Positions 9,198 to 17,258 of a stretch of DNA of 64,000 bases are shown here, piece after piece. Under the pieces are notes generated by a model, which was not told where the DNA came from, searched no databases, and saw only the letters and a program-made list of their open reading frames with translations. The stretch's first letter is position 1, and each line of letters starts with the position of its first letter. The stretch spans positions 124,001-188,000 of the forward strand of contig NZ_BBLU01000001.1 in assembly GCF_000759715.1 (NCBI RefSeq). The letters run 5' to 3'. The stretch comes from Demequina mangrovi (lineage in GTDB: Bacteria; Actinomycetota; Actinomycetes; Actinomycetales; Demequinaceae). The translations under genes and the position numbers were made by a program.

Positions 9198-10112
9198 TCA
9201 GCGTGTGGAGAGGCGCATCGGGGGCGGCGGCGCCGGGACGATGCGCCGGCGCGGCGTGCGGGACGCCCACAGGACCCCGCCGATGACGAGCACGCCTCCC
9301 GCGAGCTCGCCGAGGCCCGGACGCTCGCCCAGCGCCACCCAGGCGGTCGCGATCCCCACGACGGGCACCAGCATCGAGAACGGTGCGACCGTCGAGGCGG
9401 GATGGCGCGCCATCAGCCATACCCAGATCCCGGAGCCGACGAGCGTGCCCAGCACGATCGTGTAGGCGAGCCCCAGCCAGGCGGGGATCGCGGCGATGGA
9501 GGCGGACGAGGCGAACGCCTCGCCGATCGCGGCGGGTCCTTCGATCGTCAGCGACAGCGCGAGCATCGGCAGCGGCGGGACCACGGACATCCACAGCACC
9601 AGGTGGAGCGGCTTCTCGGCGCGCGCCTGCCGGCTCGCGAGGTTGCCCAGCGCCCACCCGAGCGCGCCGAGCAGCACCAGCAGGAACGGTCCGACCGGGG
9701 CCGAGGCGCCGTAGCTCATGCCCACGACGGCGAGCCCCGCGACCGCCGCGGTCACGCCCACGATGCGACGGGCGCCGAGCCGCTCGCGCAGCAGCACGGC
9801 GCCGAGAACCACCGTGAAGGGTGCCGAGGCCTGCAGGACCAGCGACGACAGCCCGGTGGGGAAGCCCGCGTGCATGCCGAGGTAGAGGAAGAGGAACTGC
9901 ATGGTCCCGAAGCCGAGGCCGTAGCCGAGCAGCCAGCGCAGCGGGACCTGGGGGCGCGGCACCAGGAGCACGGTAGGGATCGCGATGATCGCGAAGCGCA
10001 GCGCCACGAGGAGCAGCGGGGGGAACACGTCGAGCGAGGCGCGGATCGCGACGAAGTTGACGCCCCAGATCACGGCGACGAGCACGGCGAGCGCGAGATG
10101 ACGGAGGGGCAT
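9198..10112 (-). CDS. EamA/DMT-family membrane transporter
   Basis: A 304-residue integral membrane protein with about ten hydrophobic helices arranged as two repeated five-helix EamA units (about 5-140 and 150-290). Features include the opening AVLVAVIWGVNFVAIR and the second-repeat HPASTVAPFSMLVPVVGIATAWVALGERPGLGELAGGVLVIGGV, both typical of the family. Members export amino acids or other small metabolites; the substrate cannot be read from the sequence. It is transcribed divergently from a LysR regulator, which suggests that regulator controls it. About 130 bases of non-coding DNA with nothing recognisable separate it from the aspS terminator. Confidence 0.88.
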   Translation of the reverse strand: MPLRHLALAVLVAVIWGVNFVAIRASLDVFPPLLLVALRFAIIAIPTVLLVPRPQVPLRWLLGYGLGFGTMQFLFLYLGMHAGFPTGLSSLVLQASAPFTVVLGAVLLRERLGARRIVGVTAAVAGLAVVGMSYGASAPVGPFLLVLLGALGWALGNLASRQARAEKPLHLVLWMSVVPPLPMLALSLTIEGPAAIGEAFASSASIAAIPAWLGLAYTIVLGTLVGSGIWVWLMARHPASTVAPFSMLVPVVGIATAWVALGERPGLGELAGGVLVIGGVLWASRTPRRRIVPAPPPPMRLSTR

Positions 10113-10152
10113 GGCGCCAGTCTCATGCCGCCAGAACGTTCAGCACCAGCGA

Positions 10153-10169
10153 ATTGTCGTGAAGTGAAT
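10153..10169. promoter_or_regulatory. Candidate LysR operator between divergent genes
   Basis: ATT-N11-AAT (a T-N11-A LysR box) sits in the 72-bp divergent spacer, 4 bp before the regulator's -10. Binding here could repress the regulator and activate the transporter. Inference from spacing and the family consensus. Confidence 0.4.
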
Positions 10170-10172
10170 GTG

Positions 10173-10178
10173 TAGGGT
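10173..10178 (+). promoter_or_regulatory. Leaderless -10 of the LysR gene
   Basis: TAGGGT ends 6 nt before the ATG at 10185, so the transcript is probably leaderless. Confidence 0.5.
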
Positions 10179-10184
10179 GCCTTC

Positions 10185-11078
10185 ATGGAGATTCGGCACC
10201 TCGAGCTGCTCCGCGAGCTGCGCGAGCGCGGCACGCTCGGCGCCGTCGCCGCGGCGACCTTCCGCACGCCCTCGGCCCTGTCGCAGCAGCTGCGCACCGC
10301 CGAGCGCGAGCTGGGGGTCGCGCTCGTCGAGCCGGTGTCGCGAGGGCTGCGGCTCACCTGGGCCGGCGAGATCCTCGCCGACGGCGCGGACGATGTGCTC
10401 GCATCGCTCGCGCGCGTCGAGGCCGCCCTCGACGCGGGCAGGGGAGAGCCGAGCGGCGTCGTCCGGATCGGCACGCTGCCGAGCGCCGGTGCGGCGCTGC
10501 TGCCGTCGCTCATGGCGCGGCTGGTCGGGACGCGGCTGAGCATCGTGCTCGAGGACTTCGACCTGGCCGAGGCTGACTACGCGGGCCGGACGCTCGATCA
10601 CGACCTTGTCATCGCCCACAGCCTCAGCGCGGACGTCCCGACGGGGGCGGAGGGCCTGTTCTCGCGCGTGGTCGCGCGGGAGCCGATCGACGTCGCGGTC
10701 CCGGCGGACCATCCGCTCGCGGCGCACGACGTGCTCGCTCCGGTCGAGGTGGCCGGGTACCGCTGGATCGCCGTGCCGCGCGGGTACCCGTTCGCCACGG
10801 TGCTCGAGTCGATCGAGCGGGAGACCGGGACCGCGATCGAGCGCATCGTCGAGATACGCGACAACCGGCTCGTCGAGTCGCTGGTGAGCCGCGGCCTCGG
10901 GCTCGCGCTGCTCCCGCGGTTCTCGACCCCGCCGTCGCCGGCCTACCGGCTCGTGCCGCTCACGGGCGTCGGGGCGGTGCGCCGCATCGTCGCGATCGGA
11001 CGGCAGGACCGTGTCGAGCGACGCGCGGTGAGCGCGGTGCTCGACCGCCTGGTCGAGATCGGCCGCACGCTCAGCTGA
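10185..11078 (+). CDS. LysR-family transcriptional regulator
   Basis: A 297-residue protein. The N-terminal winged helix-turn-helix is at about 1-60 (MEIRHLELLRELRERGTLGAVAAATFRTPSALSQQLRTAERELGVALVEP). A periplasmic-binding-protein-like effector domain follows from about 85 to 290. It is divergent from the EamA transporter gene, the classic arrangement of a LysR activator with its target; the ligand is unknown. Its stop codon lies inside a small inverted repeat, and the MMPL transporter gene converges on it with a 10-bp gap. Confidence 0.9.
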   Translation: MEIRHLELLRELRERGTLGAVAAATFRTPSALSQQLRTAERELGVALVEPVSRGLRLTWAGEILADGADDVLASLARVEAALDAGRGEPSGVVRIGTLPSAGAALLPSLMARLVGTRLSIVLEDFDLAEADYAGRTLDHDLVIAHSLSADVPTGAEGLFSRVVAREPIDVAVPADHPLAAHDVLAPVEVAGYRWIAVPRGYPFATVLESIERETGTAIERIVEIRDNRLVESLVSRGLGLALLPRFSTPPSPAYRLVPLTGVGAVRRIVAIGRQDRVERRAVSAVLDRLVEIGRTLS

Positions 11079-11092
11079 GCACGCGCGCTCAG
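11075..11092. terminator. Short bidirectional hairpin between converging genes
   Basis: CTGAGC-ACGCGC-GCTCAG, a 6-bp perfect stem spanning the lysR stop codon and the 10-bp gap to the converging MMPL gene. Weak alone but well placed to end both transcripts. Confidence 0.35.
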
Positions 11093-13335
11093 TGCCGCAG
11101 GCCGATGCGGTCGTGCAGGCGTCTGAGCGGGCCCGGCGCCCACCAGTTCCAGTCGCCCAGCAGGGTCATGGTGGCGGGCACTAGGAGCATCCGGACCACG
11201 GTCGCGTCCAGCAGCACCGCGAAGGCCAGGCCCACGCCCACCTCCTTGATCATGAGCAGGTCGCCGAGTGCGAAGCCGAGGAAGACCAGCACGATGACCG
11301 CGGCGGCCGAGGTGATGATCCGGCCCGAGCGCTGCAGCCCCTTCCGCACCGCGGCGTCGTTGTCCTCGCCCGCGTCGTAGTACTCCTTGACCCGGGACAG
11401 CAGGAAGACCTCGTAGTCCATCGCGAGCCCGAACCCGAACGCCACGATGATCACCGCGACGTACGTGTCGATGCCGCCGATGGACGCGTACCCGAGCACC
11501 CCTTCGAGATGGCCCTCGCCGAAGATCCACATCACCACGCCGAGGGTCGCGAGCAGCGACAGCGAGTTGATCACCAGCGTCTTCACCGGCACCAGGAGCG
11601 AGCCGGTCATGAGGAACAGCAGCACGAAGGTCGCGGCGACCACCACGCCGCCCGCGATGAGCGCGCCCTCGACGATGGCGTCGACGAAGTCGATCTCGGT
11701 CGCGGCCGCGCCGCCGACGTCGACCTCGACCGGGGCGTCGATCGTGCGCACGCCCTCCACGGCCGCGACGGCCTCCGCGCCCGTGGGATCGGGGCTGTCG
11801 ACGCGGATCCCGACGAAGGTGTCGCCGCCGCGCAGGACCGGCTCCTCGACCGTGACGACATGCGGGACCTCGGCCGCGGCGGCGAGCCAGGAGTCGAGGG
11901 CACCCGGGTCCTCGGTGGTGTGCGCCCAGACGGCGGGCTCGGTGAGGTCGGGGAAGCCCTCGCGGAAGGCGTCGTAGTAGTCGCGGCGCTCGTTGCCGAC
12001 GGGCAGCGCCTCGATGTCCGAGTTCTTGAGCGTGAGGCCGAGCACAGGGGAGGCGAGCGTGAGCAGCAGCGCCGTCGCCCCGATCACCACGAGCCACGGG
12101 CGCCTCTGACCCCACCCGGCGAGGCGCGAGAAGGCCCCCTCCTCGCGATCGACGTTGGATGTCGCCGCCATGATCCGGCGCAGCCCGGGGATGCGCGACG
12201 GCAGGCCCGGCCTGGTGATGCGCGGGGCGAGCAGGAAGAGCACCGCGGGCACGATGGTGAGCGCCGCGATCATCGCGGTGGTCACCACGCCGAGCGCGGC
12301 GCCGCCGAAGCCCTTCATGAGCTCGGGATCGAAGAGCACCATCCCGCCCACCGAGATCGCCACGACCACGCCGGAGAACGCGACCGTCCGCCCGGCGGTG
12401 GCCATCGCGTGCGCGAGCGCCTCCGCGCGGGCGTCCCGCGGATCGCCGCCGATGCGGTGGAGCTCCTCCCGGAAGCGCGACACGATGAGCAGGCCGTAGT
12501 CGATCGAGAGCCCGATGCCCAGCACCGTCACCACGTTGACCGCGCTCTGATCGAGGTCGAGCAGGAACGAGAACCCGTACAGCACCGCGAGCCCGCCCGC
12601 GATCGAGGCGATCGCGCCGGTGAGCGGCGTCGCCGCCGCGAGGAACCCGCCGAAGACGAAGACCATCACCACCAGCGCGGCGGGCAGCGCGATGAGCTCG
12701 CCCGTGACGAGGTCCTCCTCGAGCTGCACGGTGAAGTCGTCGAAGACCAGCGGGTCGGAGTACGACTGCACGTGGGCGTCGGGCTGGGTGGCGCGCATGC
12801 CTGCCACCGCCTCGTCGACGATGGCCACGATCTCCTCGTGGGTCGCGAGGGGGTCCTCGTCGCCGAACGTGGCGAAGGTCACATCGATGAGGAATCCGGT
12901 GCCGTGGACGTCGATCAGCTCGTTCGCGAGATCGCGGCTGGCACCCGCCTGCGCCGCGGACGGGTCGAATGCGGGGCCGGGCACCGCGCCGAACGGCGAG
13001 ACCACCGCGCTCACCGGGTCGATCGCGGCGATCCGCGTCGCGGCGTCCTCGACGGCGGCCGCGACCGCCGCATCGTCCAGGGCGACGTCCTGGACGTACG
13101 AGGTCAGACCCGGGCCCTCCGCATCGTCCGCGGTGCGGGAGAAGGCCTGGTAGACCTCCCACGACTCGCTGCCCTCGACCAGGGGCGGACCGGTGGAGAC
13201 GCGCTGGAACAGGCCCTCGCCGTTCACCCCGAGCGTGGCGAGCGCGTAGAGCCCGACGGTGCCGAGCACCGCGAGCAGCACCACGGTGCCGGGCGCGCGG
13301 GCGATGAGCCGCCCCAACCGAGCGAAGCCCCCCAT
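11089..13335 (-). CDS. MMPL/RND-family membrane transporter
   Basis: A 748-residue protein of the MMPL family, which exports lipids or hydrophobic compounds using the proton gradient. After an N-terminal helix (about 14-34) there is a large extracytoplasmic loop. A block of helices follows at about 175-340 (with GIGLSIDYGLLIVSRFREEL, the conserved GxxxDYG..RxRE motif). A second loop and a second helix block are at about 550-720 (AFGFGLAMDYEVFLLSRVKEYY, the matching motif). Typical length is 700-1000. No regulator or partner gene is adjacent, apart from the converging lysR. Substrate unknown; in mycobacteria relatives export cell-envelope lipids, which cannot be assumed here. Confidence 0.92.
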   Translation of the reverse strand: MGGFARLGRLIARAPGTVVLLAVLGTVGLYALATLGVNGEGLFQRVSTGPPLVEGSESWEVYQAFSRTADDAEGPGLTSYVQDVALDDAAVAAAVEDAATRIAAIDPVSAVVSPFGAVPGPAFDPSAAQAGASRDLANELIDVHGTGFLIDVTFATFGDEDPLATHEEIVAIVDEAVAGMRATQPDAHVQSYSDPLVFDDFTVQLEEDLVTGELIALPAALVVMVFVFGGFLAAATPLTGAIASIAGGLAVLYGFSFLLDLDQSAVNVVTVLGIGLSIDYGLLIVSRFREELHRIGGDPRDARAEALAHAMATAGRTVAFSGVVVAISVGGMVLFDPELMKGFGGAALGVVTTAMIAALTIVPAVLFLLAPRITRPGLPSRIPGLRRIMAATSNVDREEGAFSRLAGWGQRRPWLVVIGATALLLTLASPVLGLTLKNSDIEALPVGNERRDYYDAFREGFPDLTEPAVWAHTTEDPGALDSWLAAAAEVPHVVTVEEPVLRGGDTFVGIRVDSPDPTGAEAVAAVEGVRTIDAPVEVDVGGAAATEIDFVDAIVEGALIAGGVVVAATFVLLFLMTGSLLVPVKTLVINSLSLLATLGVVMWIFGEGHLEGVLGYASIGGIDTYVAVIIVAFGFGLAMDYEVFLLSRVKEYYDAGEDNDAAVRKGLQRSGRIITSAAAVIVLVFLGFALGDLLMIKEVGVGLAFAVLLDATVVRMLLVPATMTLLGDWNWWAPGPLRRLHDRIGLRH

Positions 13336-13420
13336 GGGGCCAGCGTACGAGCCCGCATGCGCCGATGACGGCGAGCTTCCGGGGTCGGGGCGGTGAGCAG
13401 GTCGGGACCAAGGTCTTTGC

Positions 13421-13426
13421 TACTCT
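13421..13426 (+). promoter_or_regulatory. -10 of the secreted CHAP protein gene, with long leader
   Basis: TACTCT lies about 115 nt before the ATG at 13542, so the mRNA would have a leader of about 105 nt (13435-13541), unusually long in this window. I recognise no riboswitch class in it. A GGAG Shine-Dalgarno is close to the start. Confidence 0.4.
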
Positions 13427-13541
13427 GCTCGCGTCCGCTGGATGCGAGGCGTGGCGAGGGGCTGCGACACAGGTGCCGAGCGGGCTGATCGAATACGAGT
13501 CGACCGCCATCTGAGGGCCAACCCGCCGATCGGAGATCCGC

Positions 13542-14594
13542 ATGACAGTCCCCATCACGCACGCGCGCACAGGCCGCGCCATCGCAGCAGTCCTCGTCGC
13601 CGCCGCGGCGCTGGTGCTCGCTCCGCCCGCGACGGCCGCGACCGCGGTCGCCTCCGGCACGACGCTTCCGGCAGCCGGAGTCTCGACGGCCCTCCTGGGC
13701 CGTGAGATCACCTCGCAGAACGTGCCGGCCGGCACGTCGCTCTGGGTCAAGGTTGAGGAGCGCAAGTTCCGCGCCGGTCCGGCCACCTCGACCCGCGAGG
13801 TCGCGATCGGCTACAAGCGTGCCCGCGTCACCGCGACGGGTCGGGGCCGCTCCGGCTGGATCGAGGTCGAGATCGGCGGAGTCAAGGGTTGGACGCCGTG
13901 GAGGTTCCTCACGGCCTACAAGCCGACGCCCGACCCGACCCGCGTGTGGACGGTCGAGGACGACCTCCAGCTCCGCTCGGGCCCGGGCAAGAACTACCGC
14001 GTCAAGGCGACGGTCCCCGCGGGAACCAAGGGCATCTTCCAGAACATCCGTCGCAACGGGTGGTGGCTGATCAAGTTCGGCGACACCTACGCGTGGACGT
14101 TCCGGAAGAAGGTCAGCGTCGGCGGATACTTCGATCGTGAGGCGCTGCTCGCGCTCCAGCACTCCCAGGTCGGCTACCGGGAGCCGGCGTGGCGCACCAA
14201 CAAGTTCAACGACTGGATCGGCGGCAACAACGCCTGGTGCTCGGTCTTCGTCTCCTGGTCCTTCGACAGGATCGGCTATGCGGCCGGCGTGCCCAAGCGC
14301 GACCGGTTCAAGGACTACGTCGCCGATCTCCGCAAGGCCGGCGTGCTCGACACCACGCCCCGGGCAAGCGAGCTGAAGCGCGGCGACGTGGTGCTGCTCG
14401 ACTGGTACCCCTACGAGGGGCCCACCCACACCGGCACGGTGGACCACGTCTCCGGCGACTACGTCTGGCTCGTCGAGGGCAACACGACCTCCGGCACCGG
14501 CTCGCTCACGCGCGGCGTCTTCTACCGCAAGCGTGCGCTCGTCGACGTCAACGCGGTGTACGACCCGTGGGACTACGCCTGGGCGACCCGCTGA
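13542..14594 (+). CDS. Secreted SH3-like and CHAP-domain protein (putative peptidoglycan hydrolase)
   Basis: A 350-residue exported protein. A signal peptide is clear (positive start, hydrophobic 13-26, AxA cleavage near 31-33). Two SH3-like repeats follow (about 65-125 with KFRAGPATS, and 135-190 with LRSGPGKNYRVKATV). The C-terminal CHAP domain (about 198-350) has C233 in NNAWCSVFVSWSF, H296 in GPTHTGTVDHV and E312 in LVEGN, the expected Cys-His-Glu set of an amidase/endopeptidase that cuts peptidoglycan peptides. SH3 repeats usually bind the wall. Likely wall remodelling or lysis of competitors; which one is not decided by the sequence. Confidence 0.88.
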   Translation: MTVPITHARTGRAIAAVLVAAAALVLAPPATAATAVASGTTLPAAGVSTALLGREITSQNVPAGTSLWVKVEERKFRAGPATSTREVAIGYKRARVTATGRGRSGWIEVEIGGVKGWTPWRFLTAYKPTPDPTRVWTVEDDLQLRSGPGKNYRVKATVPAGTKGIFQNIRRNGWWLIKFGDTYAWTFRKKVSVGGYFDREALLALQHSQVGYREPAWRTNKFNDWIGGNNAWCSVFVSWSFDRIGYAAGVPKRDRFKDYVADLRKAGVLDTTPRASELKRGDVVLLDWYPYEGPTHTGTVDHVSGDYVWLVEGNTTSGTGSLTRGVFYRKRALVDVNAVYDPWDYAWATR

Positions 14595-14617
14595 CGCGCC
14601 GGGCGACGCCCGGCGTC
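14593..14617 (+). terminator. Probable terminator of the CHAP gene
   Basis: GCCGGGC-GAC-GCCCGGC, extended by GAC/GTC across a 2-nt bulge, starts at the CHAP gene stop codon and ends 25 bp before rarA. Confidence 0.5.
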
Positions 14618-14629
14618 TGAACCAGCGCC

Positions 14630-14635
14630 TACGCT
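14630..14635 (+). promoter_or_regulatory. Leaderless -10 of rarA
   Basis: TACGCT ends 6 nt before the GTG at 14642; no Shine-Dalgarno is present, so a leaderless mRNA is expected. Confidence 0.55.
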
Positions 14636-14641
14636 GTCCCC

Positions 14642-15970
14642 GTGGATCTGTTCGATGCGGCGCGTACCGACGCCTCCGGCGTGCCGGAGACGCTCGGCAA
14701 CGCGCCGCTCGCGGTGCGGATGCGGCCGCGCGCCCTCGACGAGGTCGTCGGTCAGCAGCATCTGCTGACCGAGGCGTCGCCGCTGAGGCGCCTCATCGGC
14801 GAGTCCGCGCCGGCGACCTCGGTGGTCCTCTGGGGGCCGCCAGGCACCGGCAAGACCACGCTCGCGTACCTGGTCGCGGGCAACCGACGGTTCGTCGAGC
14901 TGTCCGCGGTGACCGCGGGCGTCAAGGACGTGCGGGCGGTGGTCGAGGACTCCAAGCGGCGCATCGCGACGGGGGAGCGCGAGACGGTGCTCTTCATCGA
15001 CGAGATCCACCGCTTCACGCGCAGCCAGCAGGACGCGCTGCTCCCGGCCGTCGAGAACCGGTGGGTCACGCTCGTCGGCGCGACCACCGAGAACCCGTCG
15101 TTCTCGGTGGTCGGCCCGCTGCTGTCCCGGTCGCTCCTGCTGGTGCTCCAGCCGCTCGCCTCGACCGACATCGCGACGCTGCTCGCACGCGCGGTCGAGG
15201 AGGACCGTGGGCTCGGCGGCTCGGTCACGCTCGAGGACGAGGCGCGCGACCACATCCTCCGCGTCGCGGGCGCCGACGCGCGCAAGGCGCTCACGCTGCT
15301 CGAGTCGATCGCGCAGGCGGCGGGCCCCGGCGGCGTCATCACCTCCGCGCTAGCCGAGGCCACGATGGACGCCGCGCTCGTCGCGTACGACAAGTCGGGC
15401 GACCAGCACTACGACGTCATCAGCGCCTTCATCAAGTCGGTGCGCGGCTCCGACGTCGACGCGGCGCTGCACTACCTCGCACGCATGGTGGTCGCGGGGG
15501 AGGACCCCCGCTTCATCGCGCGCAGGCTCGTGATCCTCGCGGCCGAGGACATCGGCATGGCGGACCCCCAGGGCCTCGTGATCGCCCAGGCCGCCGCCGA
15601 GGCGGTGAGCTTCATCGGGATGCCCGAGGGGCGCATCGTCCTCGCGGAGGCCACCACCTACCTGGCGAGCGCGCCCAAGTCCAACCGCGCGTACCGGGCC
15701 ATCGACGCGGCCATCGCCGACGTGCGCGCCGGCAAGGCCGGCGTGGTGCCGGAGCACCTGCGCGATGCGCACTACGCGGGAGCGGAACGCCTGGGGCACG
15801 GGACCACGTACCTGTACGCGCACGATGCGCCGCACGGCGTCGCCGCCCAGGAGTACCTCCCCGAGACGCTGCGCGGCTCGCGTTATTACGAGCCGACCGA
15901 GCACGGCTACGAGCGCACCCTCACCGAGCGGCTGCGGACCATCCGGGGGATGCTCGGCCGCGGTCAGTAG
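14642..15970 (+). CDS. rarA: Replication-associated recombination protein A (RarA/MgsA), AAA+ ATPase
   Basis: A clamp-loader-like AAA+ ATPase acting at stalled replication forks. The 442 residues show [21 protein letters not shown] (about 21-41), Walker [10 protein letters not shown] (about 65-73), Walker [11 protein letters not shown] (about 118-127), sensor 1 GATTENPS (about 145-152), and the C-terminal tetramerisation part with [10 protein letters not shown]-like sequence ([14 protein letters not shown]). Length matches the family. In many actinobacteria it lies just before rpsD and alaS, as here. The last 7 bases overlap the converging DUF4287 gene. Confidence 0.95.
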   Translation: MDLFDAARTDASGVPETLGNAPLAVRMRPRALDEVVGQQHLLTEASPLRRLIGESAPATSVVLWGPPGTGKTTLAYLVAGNRRFVELSAVTAGVKDVRAVVEDSKRRIATGERETVLFIDEIHRFTRSQQDALLPAVENRWVTLVGATTENPSFSVVGPLLSRSLLLVLQPLASTDIATLLARAVEEDRGLGGSVTLEDEARDHILRVAGADARKALTLLESIAQAAGPGGVITSALAEATMDAALVAYDKSGDQHYDVISAFIKSVRGSDVDAALHYLARMVVAGEDPRFIARRLVILAAEDIGMADPQGLVIAQAAAEAVSFIGMPEGRIVLAEATTYLASAPKSNRAYRAIDAAIADVRAGKAGVVPEHLRDAHYAGAERLGHGTTYLYAHDAPHGVAAQEYLPETLRGSRYYEPTEHGYERTLTERLRTIRGMLGRGQ

Positions 15971-16257
15971 CCCTCTGGCTTCGAGTCCTTGCCGTCGAGC
16001 CAGAGACGATCCTTGGGATCGGAGTGCGTGCCTCCGGAGTCGACATGGGTCGCGGCGATCCGGTCGCCCTTGGTGATGACGTGGACCATCGCCATGCCGT
16101 GGCCGCGGCCCAGGCCGTAGTCGTCCTTGAGCCACGCGAGGATCGGCGCGGCCTTGGTGCCGGGGCCGTAGCCCTTGGCTGTCGCGATGTCGAGCAGCTG
16201 CCCCGGGGTGAGGCCGGTCTTCGTCTCGACCGCGTCGAGGTACGCCTGGAAGGACAT
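15964..16257 (-). CDS. DUF4287 domain-containing protein
   Basis: A 97-residue cytosolic protein. It starts [25 protein letters not shown] and contains [28 protein letters not shown], the hallmark of DUF4287. The function of the family is unknown. Shine-Dalgarno AGGAG precedes the ATG (minus strand, 16264-16268). A TAGACC -10-like hexamer lies at 16297-16302 on the minus strand. Converges on rarA with a 7-bp overlap. Confidence 0.85.
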   Translation of the reverse strand: MSFQAYLDAVETKTGLTPGQLLDIATAKGYGPGTKAAPILAWLKDDYGLGRGHGMAMVHVITKGDRIAATHVDSGGTHSDPKDRLWLDGKDSKPEGY

Positions 16258-16370
16258 GAGATGCTCCTGTCGTGATCGTCGGGGCCGATCGACACAGGTC
16301 TACCACCGCGACGCCGCGACACGCCGAGCTCGACCGCGGATCGCCTCTTCGGCGGAAGGCGACGGCCTGG

Positions 16371-16478
16371 TATAGTTGATGAGCCCTCGCGGACGGTTGG
16401 CTGCTGTCGCCGCGAACTCAGCACATACGATCATTTTCCGGTGCGCATCCGCGCGCGCCGGGAGCTGTGAAGGAAATC
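16371..16478 (+). promoter_or_regulatory. rpsD promoter and 5' leader
   Basis: TATAGT at 16371-16376 is the best -10 match in the window and would give a leader of about 95 nt before the rpsD ATG. A second candidate, TACGAT at 16426-16431, would shorten it to about 40 nt. AAGGA (16470-16474) is the ribosome binding site. In other bacteria S4 represses its own operon by binding a leader structure; whether this leader is used so is unknown. Confidence 0.5.
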
Positions 16479-17105
16479 ATGACCTCTGTTCAGAAGGCAC
16501 GTCGCCAGGTCCGCCTGTCGCGCAGCCTCGGGATCGCCCTGACCCCGAAGGCCGTCAAGCACTTCGAGAAGCGCCCGTACCCCCCGGGCGAGCACGGCCG
16601 CACCGCCCGCCGCAAGGAGAGCGACTACGCCGTGCGTCTGCGCGAGAAGCAGCGTCTTCGCGCGCAGTACGGCCTTCGCGAGAAGCAGATGACCTCGACC
16701 TACGCCGAGGCCAAGAAGGAGACCGGTCTGACCGGTGAGAACTTCGTCGAGCTTCTCGAGATGCGTCTCGACGCCCTGGTGCTCCGTGCCGGCTTCGCCC
16801 GCACGATCCTCCAGGCCCGTCAGTCGGTTCTGCACCGCCACATCCTCGTGGACGGCAAGATCGTCGACCGCCCCTCGTTCCGCGTGAAGCCGGGCCAGAC
16901 CATCCAGGTCAAGCCCAAGGCCGTCACCATGGAGCCCTACATGGCCGCCGCCGCCGGTGCTCACCGCGACGTGCTGCCCCAGGTGCCCGAGTACCTCAAC
17001 GTCACGCTTGAGAAGCTCACCGCCACGCTGGTCCGCCGCCCGAAGCGCGCCGAGGTCCCCGTGACCTGCGACGTGCAGCTGGTCGTCGAGTACTACGCTC
17101 GCTAA
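16479..17105 (+). CDS. rpsD: 30S ribosomal protein S4
   Basis: Primary assembly protein of the small subunit that binds the 5' domain of 16S rRNA. 208 residues, the typical length. The N-terminal region is KARRQVRLSRSLGIALTPK...KRPYPPGEHGR without the zinc-binding cysteines of other S4 forms. The S4 RNA-binding domain is at about 95-160 (MRLDALVLRAGFARTILQARQSVLHRHILVDGKIVDRPSFRVKPGQ). ATG 16479 was preferred over the in-frame GTG at 16467 because the latter lies upstream of the AAGGA box. As usual in actinobacteria it lies alone before alaS, outside the rpsMK-rpoA operon. Confidence 0.97.
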   Translation: MTSVQKARRQVRLSRSLGIALTPKAVKHFEKRPYPPGEHGRTARRKESDYAVRLREKQRLRAQYGLREKQMTSTYAEAKKETGLTGENFVELLEMRLDALVLRAGFARTILQARQSVLHRHILVDGKIVDRPSFRVKPGQTIQVKPKAVTMEPYMAAAAGAHRDVLPQVPEYLNVTLEKLTATLVRRPKRAEVPVTCDVQLVVEYYAR

Positions 17106-17143
17106 AGCGCACCGGTGAGGCCCTCGCGGGCCCACCAGCAGTG

Positions 17144-17185
17144 GCCGCGGTGCGCCGCCCTCCGGGGTGGTGCACCGCGGCTTTT
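17144..17185 (+). terminator. Intrinsic terminator of rpsD
   Basis: A 17-bp stem (GCCGCGGTGC/GCACCGCGGC plus an inner GCCGCCC/GGGTGGT with two wobbles), a TCCG loop, then TTTT. The most canonical terminator in the window. Confidence 0.9.
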
Positions 17186-17258
17186 CTGCACGATGCAGGG
17201 TGGACCAGGCGCGCATCGCGCCCCGCGTCCCGGACACGAGAAGGACTGAGAACCAAGC

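Noticed and set aside
13427-13541. c-di-AMP (ydaO/yuaA) riboswitch before the CHAP gene
   Set aside because: The conserved GGCGGGGGACCCA and GGGGCGAAUC blocks of that class are not present in the leader.
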